A program made the position numbers and the translations under genes. The notes below the pieces were generated by a model. The model saw nothing but the letters and a program-made list of their open reading frames with translations. It was not told the DNA's origin and ran no database searches. From an uncultured Collinsella sp. (GTDB lineage Bacteria; Actinomycetota; Coriobacteriia; Coriobacteriales; Coriobacteriaceae), in NCBI GenBank assembly GCA_900544875.1, contig UQWS01000004.1:62001-126000 (forward strand): 64,000 nucleotides of DNA. Direction: 5' to 3'. This document shows positions 33,917-42,059 of this stretch, piece after piece; position 1 is the stretch's first letter; every line of letters begins with the position of its first letter.

Positions 33917-34699
33917 ATGGAACCGCAATTCTTTGACACGCATTGTCATCTTGATTTGATGCTCGGCCCCGATGCTGCAGCCAGTGAGTCGGCGGCGTTG
34001 GGTCTGGGGCTCTTTGACTGCGGGGTCGACCCACGCGACTTTTCGGCCGCAAACGAACGCGCCCGTCGCCTACCAGGCATCATCGCTGGCGTTGGGCTCC
34101 ACCCCTGGTGGCTCGCCGACGGCCGCTGCGGTCCTGCCGAAGTCGATCTGCTTTGCGAAGTTGCTGCCCAAGAGCGCTACATCGGCGAGGTGGGACTCGA
34201 CTTTTCCGCACGCTTTGCAGGAAGCGAGCCGCTACAAATACAGGCGCTTGACCGGCTCTGCGATGCACTCGTGCAGCATCCTCTTGTCGGGCGTGTGATA
34301 TCAATTCACGCCGTTCGTTCGGCAGGAGCCGTACTGGACGTCCTCGAATCGCATGGACTACTCATCCCAAACTCCGACTCCCCCGCTATCATCTTCCACT
34401 GGTTTAGCGGTACTTCGGACGAACTCGTCCGCGCGCGTAATGCGGGCTGTTATTTTTCCGTGAACGAGCGGATGCTCGCCACCAAGCGCGGTCGCGAATA
34501 CGCCCGACAGATCCCACTCGATCGTTTACTGCTCGAGACCGATGCGCCGGCGGAGGCAAACACCGAAACAAGCGCACAGTCGCTTATCAGATCGCTCACA
34601 TGGACCTCAGAACGCATCACCTCACTCAAAAACCGCGACGCAGAGTGCATCGAGTCGGCAGTTTTAGCAAATGCGCACTCTGTTTTTGACCTTCGCTAG
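33917..34699 (+). CDS. tatD: TatD-family metal-dependent deoxyribonuclease
   Basis: Metal-dependent hydrolase of the amidohydrolase fold, 260 residues. FFDTHCHLD at the N-terminus gives the first metal ligands; GVGLHPWW, IGEVGLDFSARFAG, HWFSGTSDELVRA and LLLETDAPAE give the others. Chains of this family act as 3'-5' DNases. No clear ribosome binding site; coupling to tcdA is likely. Confidence 0.9.
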   Translation: MEPQFFDTHCHLDLMLGPDAAASESAALGLGLFDCGVDPRDFSAANERARRLPGIIAGVGLHPWWLADGRCGPAEVDLLCEVAAQERYIGEVGLDFSARFAGSEPLQIQALDRLCDALVQHPLVGRVISIHAVRSAGAVLDVLESHGLLIPNSDSPAIIFHWFSGTSDELVRARNAGCYFSVNERMLATKRGREYARQIPLDRLLLETDAPAEANTETSAQSLIRSLTWTSERITSLKNRDAECIESAVLANAHSVFDLR

Positions 34700-34705
34700 C
34701 CCCGG

Positions 34706-34933
34706 TGGGCAAAAAATGCCAAATATGAGTACTGTTGCAAATCCAGTCACATTATTTTACGGCAAAATAGTGCCTTGATAATGTACAGCTATCCATTATC
34801 AAGGCACTTTAAGGTGGTTAAAGTCATTTTTAGCAGGTTTTAATCACTCGCAGACACCCAACTAGGCCCTCAATAGCTTAATTTCGCTGTTACTAAATTA
34901 GTGACAGTACTCATATTTAGCATTTTTTGTCCA
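34706..34933. repeat. 228-bp nested inverted-repeat intergenic element
   Basis: 30-base outer arms at 34706-34735 and 34904-34933 match at 28 positions (starts TGGGCAAAAAATGCC, ends AGCATTTTTTGTCCA). Inside lies a perfect 15-bp stem AGTGCCTTGATAATG (34769-34783) with its complement (34794-34808). No coding frame. AT-rich compared with its surroundings. Confidence 0.75.
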
Positions 34934-34977
34934 TGGAGTCCCGGGGGGCGACAATTCGACTCCCCGGGACTGCTCAC

Positions 34978-35841
34978 CTATTCGGAAATCGGCACTCCAT
35001 GGCCCCAGGAGCCTTCCATGCCGCATACGGTCGAAGCAAACCCCGCCGCAAAGTCGAGTGCACGCTCGATGGCCTCGGCACCATCCTCGCCACGCTTGAC
35101 GGAATCGAGATAACACATCAGGAACGAAGTCAGGAATGAGTCGCCCGCACCCATGGTGTCCTTCATATCCGTTACCGGCTTAGCCAGTTGGCGGTAATAA
35201 CGATCGCCATCATAGGCAATGCAGCCCTCAGCGCCAGCCGTTGCCGATACGAAACGCGGACCTAGGCTCCTCACCCATGCCAGACGCTCGCGAATCTCAT
35301 CCTCATTCGCGGCGTCTGCCGCGCTAAAGAACGCGAAGTCAACGTAGGGAGCAATCTGCTCGTAGTACTCGTCGGTCGAATCGTCCGAGAAGTCAAACGA
35401 AACCGTGATGCCCGCGGCCTTCAACTTGGGAAGTTCACGCTCGGTAAAGCAATAGTTGCCCGAGTGGACTACGTCGAACTGCTTCACGTACGCAAGGTCA
35501 AAGCGATCGAGCACATAGCGCGCATCACCACGGATGCCGCCCTCATTGGAGCCAAGGAAAACACGGTCGCCGTTAACGACGGTCACGCGTGCCGCACCGT
35601 TCTCGCCGATGAGCTGCTTGCACTTGGCAAGCTCAACGTCCTCATCCTCAAGACTCGCAATCACATGCTCAGCAGCAGCGTCATTACCAAAGATGCCCAT
35701 ATACGCGGAGCGCGCGGCGCCGCACTTCTTGGCATACACGGCAAAGTTCACCGCATTGCCACCCGGATACATTGTGTGGATATGCTCGTAGCAGTCGACG
35801 ACGTTGTCGCCAAACCCCAGTGCGCTCACGTTAAATGCCAT
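34978..35841 (-). CDS. PfkB sugar kinase, fructoselysine-6-kinase-like
   Basis: Kinase of 287 residues. GFGDNVVDCYEHI, PGGNAVNFAVYAKKCG, FDFSDD and the ATP/anion-hole motif DTMGAGDSF are all present and closely follow the pattern of E. coli FrlD. FrlD phosphorylates fructoselysine from glycated protein. No FrlB deglycase is adjacent, so the substrate could differ. Located next to two HAD phosphatases on the same strand. Confidence 0.78.
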   Translation of the reverse strand: MAFNVSALGFGDNVVDCYEHIHTMYPGGNAVNFAVYAKKCGAARSAYMGIFGNDAAAEHVIASLEDEDVELAKCKQLIGENGAARVTVVNGDRVFLGSNEGGIRGDARYVLDRFDLAYVKQFDVVHSGNYCFTERELPKLKAAGITVSFDFSDDSTDEYYEQIAPYVDFAFFSAADAANEDEIRERLAWVRSLGPRFVSATAGAEGCIAYDGDRYYRQLAKPVTDMKDTMGAGDSFLTSFLMCYLDSVKRGEDGAEAIERALDFAAGFASTVCGMEGSWGHGVPISE

Positions 35842-35903
35842 GACGCCGCCCCTCTCTCTTATGCCAACGGAACCACTGTTGTGACAGCAGTACCGCCCAG
35901 AAT

Positions 35904-36563
35904 CTACGCGAGTTCCAGCAGCTCCGGCAGCTGGTCGATAATCTTGTCCGCGGCATCCTGGCTAAAGCCAAAGCGTTCCTCGCGCTTGGCAATGACCGTC
36001 AGGCCGGCTCGCTTACCCGCGGTAATGCCCGGAACGGAATCCTCAACGCAGCAGCAACGATTCGCGGGCAGCCCCAGCAGGTCCAGCGCATGCAGGTAGA
36101 TGTCGGGCTCGGGTTTGCTCTCCTTAAACTGCTCGCCGCTCACCACATACTCAAAGGCATCAGACAGCCCGCATGCGTTGAGCACTTCCTCGATGCTAAC
36201 CATGGGAGACGAGCTGGCAAGCGCCACGCGAACGCCACGGCGCGGCAGCTCTCGAATCGTATCCACGGCGCCTGGGTTAATCAAAGCCTGATAGTCACGC
36301 GGACGCTTATGCGCCCACTCGTCCCAACGGGCCAACGCCTCCTCGCCAGTGAAGTGTCCCTTACCGGCGCGCTCAAACCAATCGACCAGCATATGCAGGA
36401 AGAACTGATGCGAGGTACCGACCTGCCCATTCAACTCCTCTTGAGTCAGATTAAGTCCAAGCTCCTTGGCAAACGCGGCAGTCTCGCCCAAGTAGTAATA
36501 CTCGGTATCGACAATGACGCCGTCCATGTCAAAGATAACGGCGTCGAACGGAAATGCGGACAC
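35904..36563 (-). CDS. HAD hydrolase, beta-phosphoglucomutase-like subfamily
   Basis: 219 residues. Nucleophile motif DAVIFDMDGVIVDTE, cap domain 20-90, motif II ALASSSPM, Lys in FKESKPEPDIY, and VEDSVPGITAG. This is the phosphatase/phosphomutase group acting on sugar phosphates. GTG start at 36563 has GGGAGGG upstream. Operon partner of the following HAD gene is possible but a terminator-like hairpin separates them. Confidence 0.87.
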   Translation of the reverse strand: MSAFPFDAVIFDMDGVIVDTEYYYLGETAAFAKELGLNLTQEELNGQVGTSHQFFLHMLVDWFERAGKGHFTGEEALARWDEWAHKRPRDYQALINPGAVDTIRELPRRGVRVALASSSPMVSIEEVLNACGLSDAFEYVVSGEQFKESKPEPDIYLHALDLLGLPANRCCCVEDSVPGITAGKRAGLTVIAKREERFGFSQDAADKIIDQLPELLELA

Positions 36564-36579
36564 GGCACCCTCCCTAACA

Positions 36580-36604
36580 AAAGGACGCCCGCAAGCAGGC
36601 GCCC
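36580..36604 (-). terminator. hairpin between two HAD genes
   Basis: GGACGCC and GGCGCCC arms with one mismatch; four Ts follow on the minus strand. It ends the Cof-type HAD transcript or attenuates the next gene. Confidence 0.55.
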
Positions 36605-36627
36605 GAGCCATGCATTAATCGGCGATT

Positions 36628-37470
36628 CTAACCCAGCAGCTTATCCAGCGCCACCGCAATGCCATCTTCGTTGTTATCGGCGGTCACCATCTGGGCTACA
36701 GCCTTAACCTCTTCGACGGCGTTACCCATGGCAACACCGGTGCCGGCCCACTCAATCATGGACTTGTCGTTCTGGCCGTCGCCAAACGATACGACCTCAC
36801 TGGCATCGATGCCGAGCTTGGGCAGGGCACCCTCGAGTGCGCGGGCCTTGTCGATACCGGGCGCCGTGTACTCAAAGTACCAGTCGGCCGTAAACATGCC
36901 CGAAAGCGTCTGCTTAAAGGGCGCATACATCTCCTCGTAATGCGCCTGCAGGTAGGCCGGATCGCCCGCCGTCAGCAGCTTGTCCACGGGATAAGCATCA
37001 GCGACCTCATGCAGGCTCTCCACCTCGCGAATCTTAAGATCGCACGCATCGCGCTCGTATTTGACGATGTTTTTCTGCGAGCCGTCAGGCAGCGTGATCA
37101 TGCAGTGGTACGAATCCACGACATGCAAATCGCGACCGAGCGAAATCATAGGGATCACGTCAAAATTACGCAGGTGATCAATCAGACGGTGCAGCTCGTC
37201 AGCCGGCATAGCCTGGTCAAAAAGGACCTCATCGGTCTGAGCGTCGACCACATGCGCGCCATTAAAGGCAACCAGCAGACCGTCATGGTTTTGAAGGTCG
37301 AGCTCCTGCGCCAAGGCGTGCAGTCCCCATGCGGGACGGCCCGAAGCCAAGATGAGCTTAATGCCCGACTCCTGCGCCGCGAGCAGCTTCTCGCGCGTAC
37401 GCGGGCTAATCACTTTCTGATCGTTGGTGAGCGTACCGTCGATATCCATCGCGATGGCTTTGATTGCCAT
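36628..37470 (-). CDS. Cof-type HAD-IIB phosphatase
   Basis: 280 residues. IAMDIDGTLTNDQ, LASGRPAWGLHALAQEL, a C2-type cap domain from about 85 to 195, and VVSFGDGQNDKSMIEWAG are present. The family dephosphorylates sugar phosphates, flavins or nucleotides; the substrate is open. GGAGG precedes ATG 37470. Confidence 0.9.
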   Translation of the reverse strand: MAIKAIAMDIDGTLTNDQKVISPRTREKLLAAQESGIKLILASGRPAWGLHALAQELDLQNHDGLLVAFNGAHVVDAQTDEVLFDQAMPADELHRLIDHLRNFDVIPMISLGRDLHVVDSYHCMITLPDGSQKNIVKYERDACDLKIREVESLHEVADAYPVDKLLTAGDPAYLQAHYEEMYAPFKQTLSGMFTADWYFEYTAPGIDKARALEGALPKLGIDASEVVSFGDGQNDKSMIEWAGTGVAMGNAVEEVKAVAQMVTADNNEDGIAVALDKLLG

Positions 37471-37619
37471 ATATGCCTCCCTGTCATTGAACAACCTTGT
37501 CTGAGCCATCATACAGAACACCCATCGCGACTCCGTTTACAACGGGCAAAAAGTCATATTGTCTCGAACATGAACGGCGTGTGGTCGTGAAGCTTTATCG
37601 CTCAGGTCAAATACGTCTG

Positions 37620-38294
37620 CTAGCGACGCTCATCCGTCGGTGCGCCCTCGACGATCGCGATGCCCGCCGATGCGCCTAACGCGCTGGCGCCGGCCTCGAT
37701 GAATGCGCAAGCCTCTTCGTAATTATGGATACCGCCCGCCGCCTTGATTGCCACGGCATCGCCGAGCACCTCGTGCATCAGCCGCACGTCCTCGAGCTTA
37801 GCACCGCCAAAGCTTCTGCCGGTCGATGTCTTAAGGAATCCCGGCTTGGCCTCCAGCGCGATCTCGCATACACGGCGCTTGGCGGCGTCGTCGCCGTCCA
37901 GCTTGCACATCTCGACGATTACCTTGTCAGTGATGCCATGCGCGCGACAAAAATCAGCAATGGTAGTCATCTCGCGCTCGATGGCATCAAAATCGCGGTT
38001 CTCGATCGACCCCTGATTCAAAACGTAGTCAATCTCGGTAAAGCCACACGCAGCGTATTCCTCAAACCTCGCAAGCTTCTCCTCAAGCGTCATAGTGCCC
38101 TGGGGAAAGTCGATGGCGCCGGCAAGGATGATGTCAGAGCCCTCGAGCATGGCGCGGCCCGTCTCGTACTCCTGAAGGTTCGCAAATACGCAGCGAAAGT
38201 TGTACTTTAACGCCTTCTCGACATACTGCTCAAACGTGTCCTCGGGGGCATCGATATAGTCGATGTATTTATTGATGGGTTTGGCAAGTGTCAT
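37620..38294 (-). CDS. deoC: deoxyribose-phosphate aldolase
   Basis: Cleaves 2-deoxyribose-5-phosphate to glyceraldehyde-3-phosphate and acetaldehyde. 224 residues, the usual size. Schiff-base Lys in FLKTSTGRSFGGA, second Lys in AIKAAGGIHNY, and Asp in EIDYVLNQG. GGAGG precedes the start. A perfect inverted repeat about 120 bases upstream may be its operator. Confidence 0.93.
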   Translation of the reverse strand: MTLAKPINKYIDYIDAPEDTFEQYVEKALKYNFRCVFANLQEYETGRAMLEGSDIILAGAIDFPQGTMTLEEKLARFEEYAACGFTEIDYVLNQGSIENRDFDAIEREMTTIADFCRAHGITDKVIVEMCKLDGDDAAKRRVCEIALEAKPGFLKTSTGRSFGGAKLEDVRLMHEVLGDAVAIKAAGGIHNYEEACAFIEAGASALGASAGIAIVEGAPTDERR

Positions 38295-39049
38295 GCTGGG
38301 CCTCCTTGTTCAGGACTGACAACCGATTCGTGGTTTCACGCGAAAAACCACGTTCAATGTACGCCCGACATACAAGGACAGCGTCCGCATTCCGACAAGT
38401 GGTATGAAATTAGCTGTAAACGTATATTTACAGACAGCGAATGGCACCGCACGCGGAAGCCGACAGCAAGACATCCCCCCTCAATACACCCTCATGCCCC
38501 TTTACTGTTTGCGACCAGAAATGATGAGCTGCACAACGCCGTTAGCGGTCGAATTCGACCTCTGACGACGTCACGCGACTCATCGTATCCGACCGACAAC
38601 AGAAAAGGGGCACGTTCGCACAGCGCGCGTATGACGGTTGCAAAACCACCCCATTTGAAACAAAGGCAAAAAAGTACTTGCAAAGACGCGTTCCGACATA
38701 TAAGTTGATAAAAGATCGCTGTTGCGGTTTTAAGTAGATCGAGCATATTCAGTTTCAGTTTTCAGCGTGTAAGAGAAAGAAGATCGGCAAAGTACAACCC
38801 CAAACGCAATGACAACTTAATGAGGTAACTGCCACATGTGAGGCGCCCAGGGCATTGCTGTCTCGATTTTGAGCACGATGCCTTCCGCCCTGCATGGGCC
38901 GTTCCATCCCGCCCCTGCAGCAACTGCCTCACGGGCTCATTGAAAACCGCATAGCACCCCAACATCAGCACATCACCCACGGCAAGCACATCACTCACGA
39001 CAACCAACACATCAACAAACAGCACGAACATCAACCGATTGGAGAAGCT
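38295..39049. promoter_or_regulatory. 755-base non-coding stretch with operator, rRNA-type promoter and leader signals
   Basis: Three parts are seen. Near deoC: a hairpin CGTGGTTT/AAACCACG (38329-38352) and a perfect inverted repeat CTGTAAA-CGTATA-TTTACAG (38414-38433). In the middle: ACTTGC (38676-38681) and TATAAG (38699-38704) spaced 17, a plausible plus-strand promoter. Near the 3' end: GCTCATTGAAAAC (38935-38947), close to an rRNA boxA antitermination site, then a C/A-rich, G-poor run (38950-39040) with repeated CATCA. An 84-codon minus frame at 38492-38746 was not accepted. Confidence 0.45.
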
Positions 39050-39940
39050 ATGACAAACCACCACGCTGAAGACGGCGATAAGAAAAGCATTCTGGATGCC
39101 CGCATTGAGCGAGCATATGCAAACGAATATGACGCCGCCTTTGCCGCCGCGACCATCAAGAACTACGCGTCGCTACCGCTCGCGACGATCTTGGCCGACC
39201 ACCCTCAACTGCTGAAGCGCTGCACAAAGATCATGGGCGACCCCGACATTCGCAAGCTGACAGACCCCTATGCCCCAAAACGCGGTAACGATTCGCACGT
39301 TCTTACCGTAGGCTGCCTAGCCCATATGCTTACGGCGCTCGACACGAAACTCAAGCTCGAATGGGAACCCGACGAGCGTCATGAACTCGAAAGCAAGCGG
39401 AACACCCTGCGCACCGCACTGTTTCTTCCGTTGGACGGCCTCAAGCGCTGCAACGTCGAGCTCAATACACAGGCGCGGCAAAAGCCCGGGACCACGGGGC
39501 AGAAAACTCCAAGACCCCATGCGGCCATCGTCGACCGCAACCGATATAACCGCATGACCGCGCACTTTTCCGCCGAGGGAGCAGCCATAAGGACACTAAT
39601 CGACCTGCTGTGCCTCCTGAGCGTCAACGAGCTATTTGAGGGCTATCTCGCCCTTGTTCCCGCGACGGCACCCAAGTCGGTAGCAAAGATCATCGAGACC
39701 TGCAGACGCCAGTTTGAGCGCCATCGCAATGGCAGCGAGATGAACGCCAGCATCGCGCAGTACTACACGGCCCATTACAAAAAAGACGGATGTGCCCCTG
39801 TCGAGCATCAGCTGCGGCTCGCCTATACCACGCCCGTCGCAACGCTCCATCGCTTTGGAGCCCTTGGCGCTTGCGAGCCGCACGGACAGGCAGCCCGCCC
39901 CACAACCGAGCTCGATCTCAGGCTCGGACGAACCCTGTAG
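39050..39940 (+). CDS. unknown soluble protein upstream of the ClpP-like/T4CP pair
   Basis: 296 residues, not recognised. Mostly helical by eye, charged, with no signal or membrane segment. Regions such as PLATILADHPQLLKRCTKIMG, KLTDPYAPKRGND and IIETCRRQFERHRNGSEM could be DNA- or protein-binding. GGAGAAG precedes ATG 39050. A further 63 bases lead to the ClpP-like gene, so the three genes probably form one operon behind the long leader. Confidence 0.65.
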   Translation: MTNHHAEDGDKKSILDARIERAYANEYDAAFAAATIKNYASLPLATILADHPQLLKRCTKIMGDPDIRKLTDPYAPKRGNDSHVLTVGCLAHMLTALDTKLKLEWEPDERHELESKRNTLRTALFLPLDGLKRCNVELNTQARQKPGTTGQKTPRPHAAIVDRNRYNRMTAHFSAEGAAIRTLIDLLCLLSVNELFEGYLALVPATAPKSVAKIIETCRRQFERHRNGSEMNASIAQYYTAHYKKDGCAPVEHQLRLAYTTPVATLHRFGALGACEPHGQAARPTTELDLRLGRTL

Positions 39941-40003
39941 CCCACCAGCCCCTGCGCGGGCTATAACCCTATTCCACAACACAACCAACAGAAAGGAGTC
40001 CCC

Positions 40004-40621
40004 ATGGACACCAATCATTCCCCCATCATCAGCCCCCTCACCATGCGTGAATCCGCCCGAGGTATCACGCTCACCAGCATTTACGATGAGATGCTCGCCC
40101 GTCGCGAGCTCTCCGTCATGGGAAACATCGAAACCCCGATGGCCCACGACCTATGCCAGCAGATCCGCCTGCTCGATGCCACCGACCCCAGCCGCCCCAT
40201 CACCATATTTGTCGCCAGCGCCGGCGGAAGCGTGCGATCGGGTCTTGCGATCTATGACGCTATGCGCCTCGCATCGTGCCCCATCCGCACCGTCTGCCTG
40301 GAATTCGCCGCGTCCATGGGCGCCGTGATCTTTATGGGCGGCGACGATCGCCGTATGGCGCCCCATGCAGAGCTCATGATTCACGACCCGCTGATCCCCC
40401 AGGGGGCAGGCGGCTCGGCACTTGCGCTGCAGGAAACCAGCCGGCGTCTCATGCAGACCCGCAAGACCCTCACGCAAATCCTCTCGGACCGCAGCGGCCT
40501 CACGCCCAAGCGCATCCAGTCCCTCACTGCAAAAGACACCTACCTTTCGGCCGAGCGCGCCGTCGAGCTCGGCTTTGCCCACGAAATCCTCTCGACCACC
40601 AAGGAGGTCGCCCATGTCTAA
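40004..40621 (+). CDS. ClpP-family serine protease
   Basis: 205 residues with the complete ClpP triad: Ser104 in FAASMGAVI, His127 in LMIHDPLIP, Asp178 in AKDTYLSAE. FVASAGGSVRSGLAIYDAM is the oligomer/handle strand. Canonical ClpP has G-Q-A-A-S-M-G and H-Q-P; this one is a diverged paralogue, as in phage or mobile-element ClpP-like proteases. The stop overlaps the start of a VirD4-like ATPase gene (ATGTCTAA). No Clp ATPase gene is adjacent, so the partner unfoldase is unknown. Confidence 0.85.
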   Translation: MDTNHSPIISPLTMRESARGITLTSIYDEMLARRELSVMGNIETPMAHDLCQQIRLLDATDPSRPITIFVASAGGSVRSGLAIYDAMRLASCPIRTVCLEFAASMGAVIFMGGDDRRMAPHAELMIHDPLIPQGAGGSALALQETSRRLMQTRKTLTQILSDRSGLTPKRIQSLTAKDTYLSAERAVELGFAHEILSTTKEVAHV

Positions 40622-41918
40622 CCTCGCCAGCCGCCTCGCCGCATCTGAGTTCGCATCGTCCACCATCCTCGCCAAAGATCGAACGCTTTCCTGCGACACC
40701 CGCCAAACGGGACTCAACAACAACGCACTTGTGATCGGCCCCTCGGGAGCCGGCAAGACCCGAAACGTCCTCAAGCCCAACCTGCTGCAAATGAACGCAA
40801 GCTACATCGTGCTCGACACCAAAGGCACGCTCTGTCGCGAAGTGGGACCCGTGCTGGCAGCCCACGGTTACCGCGTGCAATGTCTCAACTTCGCCGACCT
40901 CAACACCGTCCCGGCCCTTGCGCCCGGCATCGAGCGCTGCGGCTACAACCCCCTGAGGCACATTCGCCGCAAGGCGGACGGCAGGCCCAACCAGCAGGAC
41001 ATCCTCTCGGTGGCAAAGGCCATCTGCCCCATCGAGGACAACAACCAGCCTTTTTGGGATCATGCGGCGGCAAACCTGCTGTCGTGTCTTATCGCCTACG
41101 TCACCGAACAGCTACCCGCCGACGAGCAGACGATCAGCTCGGTCATCAAGCTGATCGAGCACCTGCAGGACGGTGCCACGGGTCGACTGTTTGACGACCT
41201 GATCACGACCGACCCCCAAAGCTATGCCCTCTCGCTATGGCGGCGCTACGCCATTACGCAAAATGCCGAGCGCATGCACGCGAGCATCGTCGGCATCCTT
41301 GCCGAAAAGGTCATGTGTCTGGGATTCGACGGCGCGGCACAACTCTATCGTGAGTGCCATCAGGTGGACTTCGCTTCCATGGGACACACCCCCTGTGCCC
41401 TGTTTGTAACCGTGAGCGATATTGACCGCAATCTCGATCCGCTGACCGGCCTCTTTATTTCGCAGGCGTTTATGGGCCTTATTCGTGAGGCCGATAGGCA
41501 GCCCGACGGCAGCCTGCCCGTGCCCGTGCGCTTTATGCTCGATGACTTCGCAAATCTGCAGATCCCCCAGATCGACAACGTACTCTCGATTATCCGAAGC
41601 CGCAACATCTGGGCAACGCTGCTGCTGCAGTCGACCAACCAGCTCGATGCGCTCTATGGCGAGGCACGCGCACGCTCCATCATGGGCAACTGCGATACGC
41701 ATCTGGTGCTGGCGTTCCAGGATCCCGAGAGTGCCCGGGTGTTTTCCGACCGCGCCGACGCGCTGCCCAGCACGCTCATGGCGACGCCAATCGATCGCTC
41801 GTGGCTCTTTGTACGCGGTCGCACTCCCGAACAGGTCGAGCGCTTTAGGCTCGAAGACCATCCGCTCTACGGGGAGCTGCCCGAGGCGCAGCGAGGCCAT
41901 GCGGAGGCCGAGATCTAG
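40614..41918 (+). CDS. VirD4/TraG-type coupling ATPase lacking membrane anchor
   Basis: 434 residues of the conjugative coupling-protein ATPase family. Walker A IGPSGAGKTRN near 41-51, YIVLDTKGTL, Walker B-like FMLDDFANL at 307-315 (Asp-Asp where most have Asp-Glu), and LLLQSTNQLDALYGEARA near 336-354. The usual two N-terminal transmembrane helices are missing. ATG 40614 is fixed by AAGGAGG. No relaxase, mating-pair or integrase gene is nearby, so transfer of DNA is not demonstrated. Confidence 0.83.
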   Translation: MSNLASRLAASEFASSTILAKDRTLSCDTRQTGLNNNALVIGPSGAGKTRNVLKPNLLQMNASYIVLDTKGTLCREVGPVLAAHGYRVQCLNFADLNTVPALAPGIERCGYNPLRHIRRKADGRPNQQDILSVAKAICPIEDNNQPFWDHAAANLLSCLIAYVTEQLPADEQTISSVIKLIEHLQDGATGRLFDDLITTDPQSYALSLWRRYAITQNAERMHASIVGILAEKVMCLGFDGAAQLYRECHQVDFASMGHTPCALFVTVSDIDRNLDPLTGLFISQAFMGLIREADRQPDGSLPVPVRFMLDDFANLQIPQIDNVLSIIRSRNIWATLLLQSTNQLDALYGEARARSIMGNCDTHLVLAFQDPESARVFSDRADALPSTLMATPIDRSWLFVRGRTPEQVERFRLEDHPLYGELPEAQRGHAEAEI

Positions 41919-41996
41919 GCGCAGGGTTCTCGCAGCGCGCGGCGCCCCGGCAATGTTCCACAAAGGCCGTGCGCCCCGGGACCACGGCAAAGCAAA

Positions 41997-42026
41997 GGGG
42001 CCCGCATCCGATAGGATACGGGCCCC
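41997..42026. terminator. bidirectional terminator between the coupling ATPase gene and pgi
   Basis: GGGGCCCGCATCC and GGATACGGGCCCC form a 13-bp stem with one mismatch. TTTGCTTT follows on the minus strand, so it serves pgi best. Confidence 0.8.
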
Positions 42027-42059
42027 TGACTATAAGGCGCGATGCGTTAACAGCAGCGA

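Noticed and set aside
38492..38746. 84-codon minus-strand frame in the long non-coding stretch
   Set aside because: No ribosome binding site, Cys/Phe-rich odd composition and overlap with the promoter-like region; not supported.
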